Shown here piece by piece: positions 63,810 through 64,000 of a stretch of 64,000 bases of DNA. The notes under the pieces were generated by a model. The model did not search any database and had not been told where the DNA came from. It saw nothing but the letters and a program-made list of their open reading frames with translations. Both the position numbers and the translations under genes were made by a program. This stretch comes from an uncultured Methanobrevibacter sp. (GTDB lineage: Archaea > Methanobacteriota > Methanobacteria > Methanobacteriales > Methanobacteriaceae): contig NZ_CADCJB010000007.1 of the NCBI RefSeq assembly GCF_902801725.1, positions 1-64,000 on the forward strand, in the 5' to 3' direction. Position 1 is the first letter of the stretch, and every line of letters starts with the position of its first letter.

Positions 63810-64000
63810 TTATGACAATTTTTCAGAAATTAATTTAATTCTTTCTTGAATGTCAATTATGACATCCTGCCCGTTGCCCCCTATGAGAATTGCATCCTCA
63901 TGAGAATATTCGGCAACAAGTTCTATAATCTCATCAAGAGAATTGACTGTGATGATATTCCCTTCATAACCTAAAGAATTTAATCTATAAATAGCAATAT
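63810..64000 (-). CDS. Partial CDS, C-terminal end of an unrecognised protein
   Basis: The minus strand is open from the window edge to TAA 63810-63812, giving about 63 residues: AIYRLNSLGYEGNIITVNSL, DEIIELVAEYSHEDAILIGG, NGQDVIIDIQERIKLISEKL. The pattern of strand, helix, then ILIGGNGQD suggests a Rossmann-like nucleotide-binding C-terminus, possibly a Mur-ligase-like protein, but this is a guess. Confidence 0.45.
   Translation of the reverse strand, partial: IAIYRLNSLGYEGNIITVNSLDEIIELVAEYSHEDAILIGGNGQDVIIDIQERIKLISEKLS

Overview
The window is AT-rich, densely coded archaeal DNA from a hydrogenotrophic methanogen of the order Methanobacteriales, most likely a gut or rumen Methanobrevibacter. 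The evidence is gene content: coenzyme M synthesis (comA, comD, comE), F420 synthesis (cofH), an HdrABC set, FprA, MtxX, cyclic 2,3-diphosphoglycerate synthetase, archaeal primase (priS, priL), and three large adhesin-like surface proteins of the kind that fill Methanobrevibacter genomes. Strong Shine-Dalgarno sites (GGTGAT, GGAGG) and TATA boxes are visible. No transposase, CRISPR array, rRNA or replication origin was seen.

Layout. 1-7681: two adhesin-like proteins on the minus strand. The first runs off the window and starts at TTG; the second carries what looks like an internal thioester domain. 8369-10954: flavodoxin, FprA and a PHP phosphoesterase. 11018-16803: minus-strand cluster of metG, a DUF530-type protein, a double-HTH protein, a MraY/GPT-type glycosyltransferase and arfC. 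17139-18492: primase large subunit, whose 5' end carries a 22-bp tandem duplication that shifts the frame. 18727-25976: an NhaC-type antiporter, small hypothetical genes, priS, tmk, cofH, comDE and a small wHTH regulator. 26197-31047: an adhesin with an embedded papain-type protease. 31170-32465: a DAACS symporter. 32504-38412: minus-strand operon comA, COG1900-ferredoxin, hdrC, hdrB, hdrA, with the COG2122 gene divergent at 38579. 39517-44121: UPF0058, cpgS, a second wHTH, mtxX, uppS and tatD. 44118-46103: two related small proteins, a carboxymuconolactone-decarboxylase-like protein and two class III signal peptide (pilin-like) proteins. 46202-50512: cbiF, a secreted or anchored hydrolase, then DUF1890, DUF22 and core metE preceded by a membrane protein gene. 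50551-50623: tRNA-Ala(GGC). 50677-54106: DUF354, hypB, hypA and a ferredoxin-tailed aldo/keto reductase. 54109-61183: MrfA-like helicase with TPR tail, UvrD helicase and RecB-family nuclease. 61209-64000: DUF169, a MobA-like nucleotidyltransferase, an unrecognised secreted protein and a partial gene.

How the genes fit together. The most coherent theme is sulfur and redox chemistry of coenzyme M and methionine. comA, a homocysteine-forming COG1900 sulfurtransferase with built-in ferredoxin, and a divergent HdrCBA set form one operon next to COG2122. comDE and core metE lie elsewhere in the window. The HdrA here carries a C-terminal MvhD-like domain with no cysteines, and the HdrB has lost one cysteine of its second CCG motif, so this is unlikely to be the methanogenic heterodisulfide reductase. 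I propose, as inference, that it feeds electrons to the sulfur-transfer enzymes. A second theme is a shared 17-bp palindrome directly upstream of matching TATA boxes at the flavodoxin and aldo/keto reductase genes, suggesting one regulator for both redox genes.
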